This document shows positions 35,701-43,670 of a stretch of DNA of 64,000 nucleotides, one piece after another. Position numbers and translations under genes: made by a program. Position 1 is the stretch's first letter; each line of letters begins with the position of its first letter. Under the pieces are notes generated by a model, which was not told where the DNA came from, ran no database searches, and saw only the letters and a program-made list of their open reading frames with translations. This stretch comes from Flavobacterium sp. (GTDB taxonomy: Bacteria; Bacteroidota; Bacteroidia; Flavobacteriales; Flavobacteriaceae): the NCBI GenBank assembly GCA_016787805.1, contig JAEUTY010000018.1, positions 62,001-126,000 on the forward strand. Direction: 5' to 3'.

Positions 35701-36163
35701 ACGGTAAGTATTTTTTGTTGGTTCCGAAGTTGATGGCGTTTCCAAACGGAATAGGTTGCAAATTGGATGCTTTTTGTTCGATGGAAGCCAAAAGTAATTC
35801 GGATTTATTCTTGTCTTGTGATAATTGAAGGAAATTGGTAAGCTTATCACCTACTTCGCTAAAATGATTTCCGATGATTTTAGAAGCGTCGTCGTAGTTG
35901 ATTCCTTTTTGTAATTTGAACAATTTAAAAATCGGAAACAAGATGAAACGAAGCAATAAAAAAAGTTCCACCGCAATGAACGACCAAAACAAAACCGTTC
36001 GAGCTGTCGGTTTTAACCATAAAAAATACTCTACAAATAAGGTGAATAAAAAATACAGCAAGCCCAATCCGACAAAGAAAATGGTTCCACGCAACAATTC
36101 GTTAGTGTAAAACTTCTTGATAAACTGCTCGAGTTTGGTGTAAATTATATTTTGATGCTCCAC
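32732..36163 (-). CDS. DUF4175 family membrane protein, very long
   Basis: About 1,143 residues from the GTG at 36163. The longer reading from 36277 was rejected because a promoter -7 box (36199) lies between them and the family starts near IIYTKLEQFIKKFYTNELL. Three hydrophobic segments lie near the N-terminus (FFVGLGLLYFLFTLF, WSFIAVELFLLLRFIL, LPLAIIPLLFFAFFYL). Next come Ig-like beta domains, a Lys/Glu/Gln coiled coil (about 480-710), and a Gly/Asn/Glu/Lys-rich low-complexity stretch (about 943-1008). DUF4175 has no assigned biochemical activity. It is translationally coupled to ybeY. Confidence 0.82.
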   Translation of the reverse strand: MEHQNIIYTKLEQFIKKFYTNELLRGTIFFVGLGLLYFLFTLFVEYFLWLKPTARTVLFWSFIAVELFLLLRFILFPIFKLFKLQKGINYDDASKIIGNHFSEVGDKLTNFLQLSQDKNKSELLLASIEQKASNLQPIPFGNAINFGTNKKYLPLAIIPLLFFAFFYLSGNSNIISQSLNRVVNYKQQFLPPAPFEFQVLNQNLQTEQNKDFLLRVKTVGKVVPENAMIYIGDESYFMESNKAGEFEFVIPKPKENLEFHLEANEVSSKEYELAVVTVPSIANFEMVLNFPGYLNKKAEVIKGTGNAVIPEGTRVTWRMNTLATQSVNWNDGQSSSPFAKQDNLFLLSKNILQNTEYQIVTSNSKVKNYEKLNYQISVVKDQYPTIEVNNAPDSLKVAKNYVLGQVSDDYGLTKLQVIYYPKDKPNEAKRGTLPVSKDVYDQFVFAFPSTLPIQPGVNYEYYFEIFDNDALHNYKSAKSAVFSHRESTETEKEDELLQQQNDNINSLEKSLKTQEKQQSELDKLQKMGKEKESLEFKEQQKVNDFINRQKKQDEMMKEFAEKMKENLDKVKTDKKDEMKELLKERLDKVDKDFEKNKKLLDELKELNDKIQKEELFEKMDKFKQQSKNQNKSLEQLVELTKKYYVEKKAQQIAEKLDKLAEKQDKLAESEKENNTQKQDEINKEFDKLKEELNELEKENKELKAPVDLPETEPKEKSIDEDLKNASDQLQKQQKDKAKPKQKSASKKMKQMSQDMQESMQQGEQEQLEEDVEMLRQILDNLLAYSFSQEEVMKQFKGLKRGSPSFVKNLKKQQDLKQQFKHVDDSLFAMSLRNPKIGEEVTKSIGDVQYNVDKAIETLAEANVSKGTSHQQFAVSAANKLADMLADALNNMQMSMSMSGQGAGKPKPGQGSGMQLPDIIKKQEGLGEKMKKGMKPGQKPGEDPGEGSNGSQGEKEGGKEGGKQGKDGKEQGGNESGGKGKNGKGGNSGGSGNGDDKNNENGEDGEGDAEKIMQIYQEQQQLREALEKELNKQGLGGSGQNALNQMKQIEKQLLNKGFNNEVLQKMLNLKYELLKLEKATQQQGEEKKRQSETNKKEFNNTTNALPQRLQDYINSVEILNRQTLPLRPNFNQKVQEYFKANDKL

Positions 36164-36198
36164 AATTGTTGATACTTTGTTTATAACCGATAAAAATA

Positions 36199-36206
36199 CA
36201 AATTTA
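36199..36206 (-). promoter_or_regulatory. -7 box of the DUF4175-ybeY transcript
   Basis: TAAATTTG on the minus strand matches TAnnTTTG, 36 bp before the GTG start at 36163. No good -33 TTG is visible, so this is moderate support. Confidence 0.4.
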
Positions 36207-36260
36207 TAGTTAGGATAAAAGTTAAATCTTTCTAAACACTTTTCAATTACAATACCAAAA

Positions 36261-36328
36261 ATCAATGACAATAACAATTGTAAAATCGATGTAATATAAA
36301 TGGCAATGGCAATATCAATGGCAAATTG
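36261..36328. repeat. Repeated-word spacer upstream of gltX
   Basis: Words such as AATGGCAATGGCAATATCAATGGC and the related ATCAATGACAATAACAATTG succeed one another between the divergent DUF4175 and gltX genes. It stops exactly at the gltX -7 box. It is a short-period degenerate repeat with no coding potential. Confidence 0.45.
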
Positions 36329-36336
36329 TATCTTTG
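36329..36336 (+). promoter_or_regulatory. -7 box of the gltX promoter
   Basis: TATCTTTG followed by C is a perfect TAnnTTTG match, 18 bp before the gltX ATG. The repeated-word region takes the place of a recognisable -33 element. Confidence 0.5.
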
Positions 36337-36354
36337 CAGTAAATTATATTTAAA

Positions 36355-37872
36355 ATGTCAAAACCTGTTCGTGTGCGCTTTGCACCTAGTCCGACTGGAC
36401 CATTACATATTGGCGGTGTGAGAACTGCCTTGTTTAATTATTTATTTGCCAAAAAAAATAATGGTGTTTTCTATTTGCGCATTGAAGATACCGACCAAAA
36501 TCGATTTGTTCCTGGAGCTGAAGCTTACATTTTTGAAGCTTTGGATTGGCTAGGAATTGCGCCAAGTGAAACCGTTGGAAAGAATGAAAAATTTGGACCT
36601 TATCGCCAAAGTGAGCGAAAGCATTTGTACAAACAATATGCCGATCAATTGGTCAATTCGGGTTGGGCGTATTATGCATTTGACACTGCTGAAGCCTTAG
36701 ATTCGTTGCGAAAACAATACGAAGCTGAAGGAAAAACCTTCATTTACAATTGGAGCAATCGTGAAAAATTGGATACTTCTTTGGTAATTGCTGCCGAAGA
36801 AGTGCAACAAAGAATTGCTTCAGGAGAAGATTATGTCATCCGATTCAAAACACCTGTGAACGAAACTTTGCAATTGCATGACATTATTCGTGGCGATATC
36901 AAATTTGAAACGAATTTATTAGACGATAAAGTGTTGTTCAAAAGCGACGGAATGCCAACGTACCATTTAGCGAATATAGTTGACGATCATTTGATGGAAA
37001 CCTCACACGTAATTCGCGGTGAAGAATGGTTGCCTTCGATGCCTTTGCACTGTTTATTGTATAAAGCTTTTGGTTGGGAAGCGCCTGAATTTGCACATTT
37101 ACCATTAATTTTAAAACCTATTGGCAACGGAAAATTATCAAAACGCGATGGTGATAAAATGGGATTTCCTGTTTTTCCATTAGAATGGAAGAGCGAAGAA
37201 GGCATTTCATCGGGTTATAGAGAAAAAGGATTTTTCCCAGAAGCTGTAATCAACTTTTTGGCGTTGTTAGGATGGAATGATGGCACTGATCAAGAGTTAT
37301 TTTCACTAGAGGAATTAGTAGAAAAATTTGAATTGAACCGCGTTCACAAAGCTGGAGCCAAATTTGATCCAGAGAAAAATAAGTGGTTCAATCATCAATA
37401 TTTGCAAAAACAAAGTGATGAAGATTTAGCTGAAAGTTTCAAATTAATTGTTGAAGAAAATATTGGAGATTCCTTCACTGCGTTCGGAATGACAAAGCTT
37501 ATAAAGATTGTTTCGTTAATTAAAGAGCGCGCGAATTTCGTTTCCGATTTTTGGGATTTGTCAGATTATTTCTTTCAAGCTCCGACTTCGTACGATGAAA
37601 AAGCTGCCAAAAACTGGAAAGAAGAAACACCTGTTTTAATGCAACAATTGATTTCAGTTATGGAAAACATTGGTGATTTTTCTTCCGTGAATATTGAAAC
37701 CATCGTAAAAGATTGGATGACACAAAACGAAATCGGAATGGGAAAAGTGATGCAACCGTTTCGTTTGAGTTTGGTTGGTGCATTAAAAGGTCCGCATTTG
37801 TTTGATATTGTAGAACTTCTTGGCAAAGAAGAAACGATTAAACGACTGGAAAAAGCGATTGCTAGTTTGTAA
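36355..37872 (+). CDS. gltX: Glutamate--tRNA ligase
   Basis: A 505-residue class I synthetase that charges tRNA-Glu with glutamate. The HIGH-type motif is PSPTGPLHIGG (11-21) and the KMSKS-type motif is KLSKR (260-264). The catalytic-domain residues LRIEDTDQNR are normal. The C-terminal helical anticodon-binding domain is complete. glnS lies 3.5 kb downstream, so this organism has separate Glu and Gln enzymes rather than depending on amidotransfer for Gln. It is rightward, with its own promoter and terminator. Confidence 0.97.
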   Translation: MSKPVRVRFAPSPTGPLHIGGVRTALFNYLFAKKNNGVFYLRIEDTDQNRFVPGAEAYIFEALDWLGIAPSETVGKNEKFGPYRQSERKHLYKQYADQLVNSGWAYYAFDTAEALDSLRKQYEAEGKTFIYNWSNREKLDTSLVIAAEEVQQRIASGEDYVIRFKTPVNETLQLHDIIRGDIKFETNLLDDKVLFKSDGMPTYHLANIVDDHLMETSHVIRGEEWLPSMPLHCLLYKAFGWEAPEFAHLPLILKPIGNGKLSKRDGDKMGFPVFPLEWKSEEGISSGYREKGFFPEAVINFLALLGWNDGTDQELFSLEELVEKFELNRVHKAGAKFDPEKNKWFNHQYLQKQSDEDLAESFKLIVEENIGDSFTAFGMTKLIKIVSLIKERANFVSDFWDLSDYFFQAPTSYDEKAAKNWKEETPVLMQQLISVMENIGDFSSVNIETIVKDWMTQNEIGMGKVMQPFRLSLVGALKGPHLFDIVELLGKEETIKRLEKAIASL

Positions 37873-37885
37873 TTTGCAGATAAAA

Positions 37886-37913
37886 AAAAGACGCTCTGTG
37901 CTGTGCGTCTTTT
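37886..37913 (+). terminator. gltX terminator
   Basis: A 9-bp perfect stem (AAAAGACGC / GCGTCTTTT) with a 10-nt loop. Its symmetric A/T flanks could also stop leftward transcription. Confidence 0.75.
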
Positions 37914-37929
37914 CGTTATATTTTAAAAG

Positions 37930-37960
37930 AAAAAAGTCCCGAATAATTCAGGACTTTTTT
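37930..37960 (-). terminator. Terminator of the 37963-38634 gene
   Basis: A 9-bp stem (AAAAAGTCC / GGACTTTTT) that runs into T on the minus strand, directly beyond the stop codon at 37963. It forms a back-to-back pair with the gltX terminator. Confidence 0.75.
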
Positions 37961-37962
37961 TA

Positions 37963-38634
37963 TTAGTTTCTAGAAAAAACGCGGTAGCTTAAAGTTAAAC
38001 TTACGCTGCTAACTTTCCCAGAAAACGGTGTTTCTCCAGAAGAGTAAGCGCCTGGTTCTACTGGTCTTGCTACATTTCTTAAAACGTTTGACAAACCTAA
38101 ATTGTATCTGAAATTGAATCTAAATTTGTTGTAGGCTCCTGTCAATCCAAAACCAGCGCCATAATTAAATGGTGCTGAATCCATCAGCGTTAATGAACTT
38201 AAACCACTTGGTTCGTATGAATCTCCTGTATAACTTCCTGTTGATGAAGTAAAACCTCCAAAAGATGTATAAACACCAGCTTGAGGGCCAAAATAAAATT
38301 TGTCTTCGTCTGGTTTAATGATGTAATAATTTAAATACAAACCAACTTGATACAAACCTCCTACATTGTATTTGATTTGATTTCCTTCACTATCTTCTAA
38401 ATTGACACTGTTTTGAGCATAAGCGATTTCTATTTGGTAGTTATAGGTTTCATGGTATCCCATATTAAAACCTATACCAGCAAACAAACCAGGTCCAGCT
38501 GGCGAAGCTTTTAAATCGTTTGTTTTAAGGGAACCAAAATTAGCTCCAGCCAAAACACTAAATCCTCTTGGTTCTTGCGCTTTGACTGTTTGTAAAATAA
38601 AAAGTGTAAAAATTCCTAAAATAATTTTCTTCAT
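37963..38634 (-). CDS. Outer-membrane beta-barrel protein (porin-like, about 8 strands)
   Basis: A 223-residue exported protein (signal peptide ending near VKAQ). The body is a small beta barrel: AGANFGSLKTND, LFAGIGFNMGY, VGLYLNYYII, YFGPQAGVYTSF, YGAGFGLTGAY and a terminal strand VSLTLSYRVFSRN. This matches the outer_membrane beta-barrel group of Bacteroidota. Function is unknown. It is leftward with two further envelope genes upstream, each with its own spacer, so the three are not clearly one operon. Confidence 0.8.
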   Translation of the reverse strand: MKKIILGIFTLFILQTVKAQEPRGFSVLAGANFGSLKTNDLKASPAGPGLFAGIGFNMGYHETYNYQIEIAYAQNSVNLEDSEGNQIKYNVGGLYQVGLYLNYYIIKPDEDKFYFGPQAGVYTSFGGFTSSTGSYTGDSYEPSGLSSLTLMDSAPFNYGAGFGLTGAYNKFRFNFRYNLGLSNVLRNVARPVEPGAYSSGETPFSGKVSSVSLTLSYRVFSRN

Positions 38635-38653
38635 AAAAAAGTGTTTTGAGTTG

Positions 38654-39247
38654 TTAATTGTTGCATTTCATGTAAAACGGTTTTTTAAAGAATTGCAATA
38701 CGATTAAATTTTTTTCACTAGGAACATCATATTTTGAAAATTCTTCCATAAATGATTTACAATCTGAAAAGTGTTTTTTAACAAAAGGCGCTATTTTGCC
38801 TCTTGCATTAGTATAAATACCTGTATCATTGAGTTTTACATAATCTAGAATATTATTGTTATCATCTATCACATAAATATCAAAATGATCTACAGATGAA
38901 TATTTACCAATGATGGTATACGGATAACATAATAGCTTTTTCCCATTGGCTTCAAGCATAACGAAATAAGCTGTTTCGCGTTCTTTTTTTCCTTTCTCGT
39001 TAATAAGTTTGAACGATTTGAAATAATAAGGTCCAATTAAAGCATAGTCTAAATCGCTGAACTTGATGAATTTTTCCCATCTTTTTCCTACTTCAACGTA
39101 TTGTAATCTTTTGTCCTCAATGACCAAGTCGAAACTATCGTCTTGAATTATTTTCTTTTCTCCTTTCTTATCAACAAAAAAGAAATTTTGAGAAAACCCA
39201 TTTAATGAGCATAAAAATAAAAGTAGGATAAAAACTGATTTTTTCAT
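38654..39247 (-). CDS. Secreted hypothetical protein
   Basis: A 197-residue protein with a signal peptide ending near GFSQ. No family is recognised. The sequence is beta-rich with many aromatics (FFFVDKKGEKKII, YALIGPYYFKSFKLI, HFDIYVIDDNNNI), Lys/Asp-rich, and has three cysteines in the mature part, one close to the C-terminus (YMKCNN). It lies 19 bp upstream of the beta-barrel gene, so the two are probably co-transcribed. Confidence 0.65.
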   Translation of the reverse strand: MKKSVFILLLFLCSLNGFSQNFFFVDKKGEKKIIQDDSFDLVIEDKRLQYVEVGKRWEKFIKFSDLDYALIGPYYFKSFKLINEKGKKERETAYFVMLEANGKKLLCYPYTIIGKYSSVDHFDIYVIDDNNNILDYVKLNDTGIYTNARGKIAPFVKKHFSDCKSFMEEFSKYDVPSEKNLIVLQFFKKPFYMKCNN

Positions 39248-39344
39248 TTTGTAAAATTTTCAATAAAAAACGCCAAATATAATCTTATTTATTAAAAATA
39301 AAAGTTCAACAATTTATAATAATCATTATCCATTTATTAGTCAT

Positions 39345-39375
39345 AAAAAAATCCCGAGTCATTCGGGATTTTTTT
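39345..39375 (-). terminator. Terminator of the 39377-40036 gene
   Basis: A stem (AAAAATCCCGA / TCGGGATTTTT) with a 5-nt loop. It runs into T on the minus strand just past the stop codon, so this barrel gene is separate from the two genes to its left. Confidence 0.85.
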
Positions 39376-39376
39376 G

Positions 39377-40036
39377 TTATAAGTTAAATAATAGCTGACC
39401 ACTAATCGTTCCTAAATTACCTTTGAACTTGGTGTTGTTGTTTAGCAACACTAAATCTTCTTCGCTATTGAGTTTGTTCAATAAATTGGTAAAACCGTAT
39501 TGGTAATGCACTATTGCTCGAATTCTTCGGTTTCCAGCTGAAATACCAACATATACATTACCATTTACCTTTGAAATTTCTTCCAATTGTACTGCTTTCA
39601 AATTGGTTCCTGTAATGGTGTTATTTTGATCAGAATTGGCTGTTTTAAGTTTATCATTAATCTGTAAAACAGGTCCAAAATCAAATGAAACATGGTTTTT
39701 CACCACATTATAACTCAACAATAAACGTATTTGAGCGCCTTGAATATTAAATTCTGATTCTTTTTTTTGCAAAGATGATGTAGTGGTTTCTATTGAGAAT
39801 TTATTTTGAAAAAACTGCATCCCATAAATCATGCTCCAATTGTTGTAGTAATTTCCACGAACCGACAATCCGCCATTAAAACCAATTCCGGGTTTTGTAA
39901 CAAAGTTAGAGTTGAATAAAGACGTTTGCGAAACGCCTCCAGTTATACCAATTCGGTTTCCGTCTTTGTTTCGGTATTGAGCCATAGCCAAAGTTGCGCA
40001 CAATACAAAAGATAGTGCTAAAAGAGCTTTCTTCAT
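39377..40036 (-). CDS. Outer-membrane beta-barrel protein, PorT-like size
   Basis: A 219-residue exported protein. The ATG at 40036 gives the signal peptide MKKALLALSFVLCATLAMAQ; an ATG nine codons upstream was rejected because it would precede the signal. The mature part shows alternating strands (IGITGGVSQTSLF, GGLSVRGNYYNNWS, MIYGMQFFQNKFS, RAIVHYQYGFTNLL) and ends with a strand LGTISGQLLFNL. Function is unknown. It is a single leftward gene. Confidence 0.78.
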   Translation of the reverse strand: MKKALLALSFVLCATLAMAQYRNKDGNRIGITGGVSQTSLFNSNFVTKPGIGFNGGLSVRGNYYNNWSMIYGMQFFQNKFSIETTTSSLQKKESEFNIQGAQIRLLLSYNVVKNHVSFDFGPVLQINDKLKTANSDQNNTITGTNLKAVQLEEISKVNGNVYVGISAGNRRIRAIVHYQYGFTNLLNKLNSEEDLVLLNNNTKFKGNLGTISGQLLFNL

Positions 40037-40108
40037 AATAGGGTTTAAATTTGTAACAAACATACAGTATTCTCGTATAATAACTACATAACCAATTAAA
40101 AATTATCT

Positions 40109-41095
40109 ATGGTACCTTTTTTATCTTTTTTATTATTCTTCGGATTAATTATTTTGTTTTCTTCTTTTTTTACCGTAAAACAGCAAACTGCTGTGGTGGT
40201 GGAACGTTTCGGAAAATTTACTAGCATTCGAAATTCGGGTTTGCAGCTTAAAATTCCAATTATTGATCGTGTTGCTGGAAGAGTGAATTTACGTATTCAA
40301 CAATTAGATGTTATTATTGAAACCCAAACCAAAGACAATGTATTTGTGAAAATGAAAGTTTCGGTTCAGTTTAAAGTGATTCAAGAACATGTGTACGAGG
40401 CTTTTTATAAGTTAGAATATCCGCATGATCAAATCACAGCATATGTTTTTGACGTAGTTCGTGCAGAGGTTCCGAAGTTGATTTTGGATGATGTTTTTGT
40501 TCGTAAAGACGATATTGCTATTGCGGTAAAACGCGAATTAAACGAAGCAATGTTGGCATATGGTTACGATATCATTAACACTTTGGTAACTGATATTGAT
40601 CCCGATATTCAAGTAAAAAATGCGATGAACCGAATCAATGCGGCTGAAAGAGAAAAAACTGCTGCGATGTTTGAATCAGAAGCACAACGCATCCGAATTG
40701 TAGCCAAAGCGCAAGCCGAAGCCGAAAGTAAAAAACTGCAAGGTCAAGGTATTGCCGATCAGCGTAGAGAAATTGCGCGTGGTTTGGTAGAAAGTGTGGA
40801 AGTGTTGAATAAAGTTGGAATTGGTTCGAACGAAGCTTCAGCCTTGATTGTGGTAACACAACATTATGATACATTACAAGCTATTGGTGCTGATACCAAT
40901 TCGAACTTGATTTTGTTGCCCAATTCACCTCAAGCCGGAAGCGATATGTTGAACAACATGGTAGCAAGTTTTGCAGCTTCAAATCAAATTGGCGAAACGA
41001 TGAAAAACCAACCCAAACGTCAAAAGAATTTGAAAGATCATACTTCTACTGATTACAATCCGTCGGATACCTCTAATCCGACAGATTCACAATAA
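40109..41095 (+). CDS. SPFH/band 7 (stomatin-like) membrane protein
   Basis: A 328-residue prohibitin/stomatin homologue. An N-terminal membrane helix (about 3-22) is followed by the SPFH domain (KQQTAVVVERFGKF, GLQLKIPIIDRV, QLDVIIETQTKDN) and an Ala/Glu-rich coiled coil (AAERRKTAAMFESE-like, AEAESKKLQGQG). Family members form oligomeric membrane microdomains and often modulate proteases. A C-terminal Ser/Thr/Asp-rich tail is present. It is a single gene, terminated at 41133. Confidence 0.93.
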   Translation: MVPFLSFLLFFGLIILFSSFFTVKQQTAVVVERFGKFTSIRNSGLQLKIPIIDRVAGRVNLRIQQLDVIIETQTKDNVFVKMKVSVQFKVIQEHVYEAFYKLEYPHDQITAYVFDVVRAEVPKLILDDVFVRKDDIAIAVKRELNEAMLAYGYDIINTLVTDIDPDIQVKNAMNRINAAEREKTAAMFESEAQRIRIVAKAQAEAESKKLQGQGIADQRREIARGLVESVEVLNKVGIGSNEASALIVVTQHYDTLQAIGADTNSNLILLPNSPQAGSDMLNNMVASFAASNQIGETMKNQPKRQKNLKDHTSTDYNPSDTSNPTDSQ

Positions 41096-41132
41096 ATTTG
41101 AATTTTTAGATTCTTTCGAATGTTAAAAAAGA

Positions 41133-41159
41133 GAGTTTGCGAAAGTGAACTCTTTTTTT
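41133..41159 (+). terminator. Terminator after the SPFH gene
   Basis: Stem GAGTTTGC / GTGAACTC (two G-U pairs) closed by a GAAA tetraloop and followed by seven T. The rest of 41160-41330 shows nothing recognisable. Confidence 0.85.
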
Positions 41160-41330
41160 ACGCCTTTTTGTTTGAAAAACGCATTAGCTTAGAATAGAAA
41201 ACGTTTCTAAATAAAAATATATTCTGTGTTGTCAAGATTTTAAAAATGGATTAAAACTCAATTACAGAAGCCGTTTTTGATAGTATTTTTCAATATTTTT
41301 ATCCTCTTCTATAACCACTTTCAATAATAG

Positions 41331-41356
41331 AAAAAGCCACCTTTTGGAGATGGCTT
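41331..41356 (-). terminator. Terminator of glnS
   Basis: Stem AAAGCCA / TGGCTTT around an 11-nt loop, followed by T on the minus strand, 26 bp past the glnS stop codon. Confidence 0.7.
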
Positions 41357-41381
41357 TAATATAAAAAATCGATATTGAAAT

Positions 41382-43067
41382 TTATTCCTTACTTTCTATT
41401 TTGGCCCAAGTATCTTTGAGACCAACGGTTTTGTTAAAAACTAATTTTTCGCTTGACGAATCTTTATCCACACAAAAATAACCCAAACGTTGGAATTGGA
41501 AACGATCGCCATCTTTAGCCGAAGCCAAACTCGGTTCCAAATACCCTTTGATGATTTCCAACGAATTCGGATTGATGTATTCTTTAAAATCAACTTCTTT
41601 ATCGCCATCAGGGCTTTCATGAGTAAACAAACGATCGTACACACGCACTTCGGCTTCAATAGCATGCGCAGTAGAAACCCAATGAATGGTTCCTTTTACC
41701 TTGCGTTGTGAAGCTTCAGTGCCACTTCCACTACGAGAATCTTCATCGTAGGCACAATGAATTTCCGTGATATTTCCATCGGCATCTTTAATCACGCTTT
41801 CGCCTTTGATAATATAAGCATTTTTTAAACGTACCTCGGTTCCCAATGTCAAACGGAAAAATTTCTTATTGGCTTCTTCCTGAAAATCTTCTCTTTCGAT
41901 GTATAATTCGCGCGAAAAAGGGACTTTTCTGAAACCTAAACTAGCATCTTCTTGGCTGTTTTCGGCGTCTAATTCTTCTACTTTTCCTTCTGGATAATTG
42001 GTAATCACCAACTTCACCGGATTTAAAACCGCCATCACACGAGGAGCAGTTTTATTCAAATCCTCGCGAACACAAAACTCCAACAACGAAACATCTATCA
42101 AGTTGGTTCGTTTGGCAATTCCGATGGTTTTGGCAAAATTGCGAATCGATGCTGGTGTATAACCACGTCTACGCATCCCCGAAATGGTACTCATGCGCGG
42201 ATCGTCCCAACCTGTAACGTGACCTTCTTGTACTAATTGCAACAATTTTCGTTTGGAAACTACAGTGTGAGATAAGTTTCTACGAGCAAATTCGCGTTGT
42301 TTCGGGCGCACTTTATTGCTATCATAAATTTGATCCAAAAACCAATCGTACAATTCGCGGTGTGGTAAAAATTCGAGTGTACAAAACGAATGCGAAATTT
42401 GTTCTAAGTAATCACTTTCGCCGTGCGCCCAGTCGTACATTGGATAAATGCACCATTTGTCGCCTGTTCTGTGATGGTGTTTTTTTAGAATGCGATACAT
42501 AATCGGATCGCGCATCAACATATTGCTCGAAGCCATATCAATTTTAGCGCGAAGAATATGAGTTCCTTCTTCAAATTCGCCGTTTTTCATGCGTTCGAAA
42601 AGATCTAAATTTTCTTCCACCGAACGATTTCTGTACGGAGAATCGGTTCCTGGAGTAGTTGGCGTTCCTTTTTGTTTGGCCATTTCTTCTGAAGATTGGC
42701 TGTCAACATAGGCTTTTCCTTTTTTGATGAACTCAATCGCCCAATCATACAATTCCTGAAAATAATCGGAAGCATAGCATTCGTTGGCCCATTTATAGCC
42801 CAACCATTCTACATCTCTTTTAATTGCGTCAACATATTCCTGCTCTTCTTTGGCTGGATTCGTATCATCAAAACGCAAATTTACAGGCGCCTGATAATCA
42901 ATTCCTAAACCAAAGTTTAAACAAATAGCACTCGCATGACCCACGTGTAAATAGCCGTTAGGTTCAGGTGGAAAACGAAAACGCAGCTTGTCTTTAGACA
43001 AACCATTTTTTAAATCGTCTTCGATAATTTGCTCAATAAAATTCAGCGATTTTTCTTCTGTTGACAT
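41382..43067 (-). CDS. glnS: Glutamine--tRNA ligase
   Basis: A 561-residue class I synthetase that charges tRNA-Gln. The HIGH-type motif is HVGH (41-44) within RFPPEPNGYLHVGH. The KMSKS-type motif is VVSKRK in the NLSHTVVSKRKLL block. MYDWAHGESDYLEQISHS and the C-terminal anticodon-binding beta barrels are complete. A well-spaced promoter lies just upstream. The upstream spacer towards folB contains a long imperfect hairpin. Confidence 0.97.
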   Translation of the reverse strand: MSTEEKSLNFIEQIIEDDLKNGLSKDKLRFRFPPEPNGYLHVGHASAICLNFGLGIDYQAPVNLRFDDTNPAKEEQEYVDAIKRDVEWLGYKWANECYASDYFQELYDWAIEFIKKGKAYVDSQSSEEMAKQKGTPTTPGTDSPYRNRSVEENLDLFERMKNGEFEEGTHILRAKIDMASSNMLMRDPIMYRILKKHHHRTGDKWCIYPMYDWAHGESDYLEQISHSFCTLEFLPHRELYDWFLDQIYDSNKVRPKQREFARRNLSHTVVSKRKLLQLVQEGHVTGWDDPRMSTISGMRRRGYTPASIRNFAKTIGIAKRTNLIDVSLLEFCVREDLNKTAPRVMAVLNPVKLVITNYPEGKVEELDAENSQEDASLGFRKVPFSRELYIEREDFQEEANKKFFRLTLGTEVRLKNAYIIKGESVIKDADGNITEIHCAYDEDSRSGSGTEASQRKVKGTIHWVSTAHAIEAEVRVYDRLFTHESPDGDKEVDFKEYINPNSLEIIKGYLEPSLASAKDGDRFQFQRLGYFCVDKDSSSEKLVFNKTVGLKDTWAKIESKE

Positions 43068-43086
43068 CGTTTTTTCGTAATTTTAG

Positions 43087-43118
43087 CAAAGATAATAATT
43101 AAGTTTAAAATCGTTCAA
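43087..43118 (-). promoter_or_regulatory. glnS promoter
   Basis: On the minus strand the -7 box TATCTTTG (43087-43094) and TTG -33 (43116-43118) are 21 bp apart. The start codon is 20 bp downstream of the -7 box. This is one of the best promoters in the window. Confidence 0.65.
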
Positions 43119-43119
43119 G

Positions 43120-43172
43120 GTTTAAGAGTTTAAAGTTGTTGCATCGCTTTAAACAACATTAAACTTCTAAAC
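43120..43172. repeat. Long imperfect hairpin between glnS and folB
   Basis: Two 21-nt arms (43120-43140 and 43152-43172) are inverted copies matching at 18 of 21 positions, with an 11-nt loop. The arms consist of GTTTAAG and TTTAAAGTT words. There is no U-tract, so it is not a conventional terminator. It belongs to the repeated-word spacer class. Confidence 0.6.
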
Positions 43173-43194
43173 AATTTAAACAAATTCTTTAGCA

Positions 43195-43554
43195 ATGGGA
43201 ACAATAAAATTACACAACATTCGTACATTTTCGTTTCACGGATGTTTGGAAGAAGAAGCCAAAATTGGTTCGGGATACCGAGTAGATTTGGAAGTAAAAT
43301 GCGATTTGCGAAAATCTGCTGTCTCTGATGAGTTAAGCGATACAGTGGATTATGTATTATTAAATCGAATTGTGGTAGAAGAAATGGACATTCGATCCAA
43401 ATTATTGGAACATGTAGCCAATCGCATTATTAAAAGAATATTTAGTGAAATTCCGGAAGTGTCGCGAATTGTATTGGCGGTTTCCAAACTCAATCCGCCG
43501 ATTGGTGGTGATGTTGAGGCAGTTACTGTAGAAATGGAAGAATACCGAAGTTAA
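43195..43554 (+). CDS. folB: Dihydroneopterin aldolase
   Basis: A 119-residue enzyme of folate synthesis that converts dihydroneopterin to hydroxymethyl-dihydropterin and glycolaldehyde. The family pattern is present: IRTFSFHGCLEEEAKIGSGY, YRVDLEVKCDL, VDYVLLNRIV, and the C-terminal VAVSKLNPPIGGDVEAVTVEM (conserved Lys within SKLNPPIGG). Length is typical. It is a single rightward gene ahead of the tRNA-Cys gene. Confidence 0.93.
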   Translation: MGTIKLHNIRTFSFHGCLEEEAKIGSGYRVDLEVKCDLRKSAVSDELSDTVDYVLLNRIVVEEMDIRSKLLEHVANRIIKRIFSEIPEVSRIVLAVSKLNPPIGGDVEAVTVEMEEYRS

Positions 43555-43622
43555 AATTCCAAAATACAAAAAGCAAAAAACAAACCTTCTTAAAAAGTAT
43601 TTTCTTCAATTGGGGTTTGGGA

Positions 43623-43655
43623 TTTGTTTTTTGTATTTTTTTTATATTATATTTG
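43623..43655 (+). promoter_or_regulatory. tRNA-Cys promoter
   Basis: TTTG at 43623-43626 and -7 box TATATTTG at 43648-43655, 21 bp apart. The predicted start is about 9 bp before the mature tRNA. Confidence 0.6.
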
Positions 43656-43670
43656 CTGTCCAGAAAAAAT

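Noticed and set aside
36164..36277. N-terminal extension of the DUF4175 protein from an ATG at 36277
   Set aside because: A -7 box lies between this ATG and the GTG at 36163, and the extra residues do not fit the family start.
41160..41330. A small RNA or riboswitch between the SPFH and glnS terminators
   Set aside because: No promoter box, conserved aptamer features or strong fold; it is best left as plain intergenic DNA.
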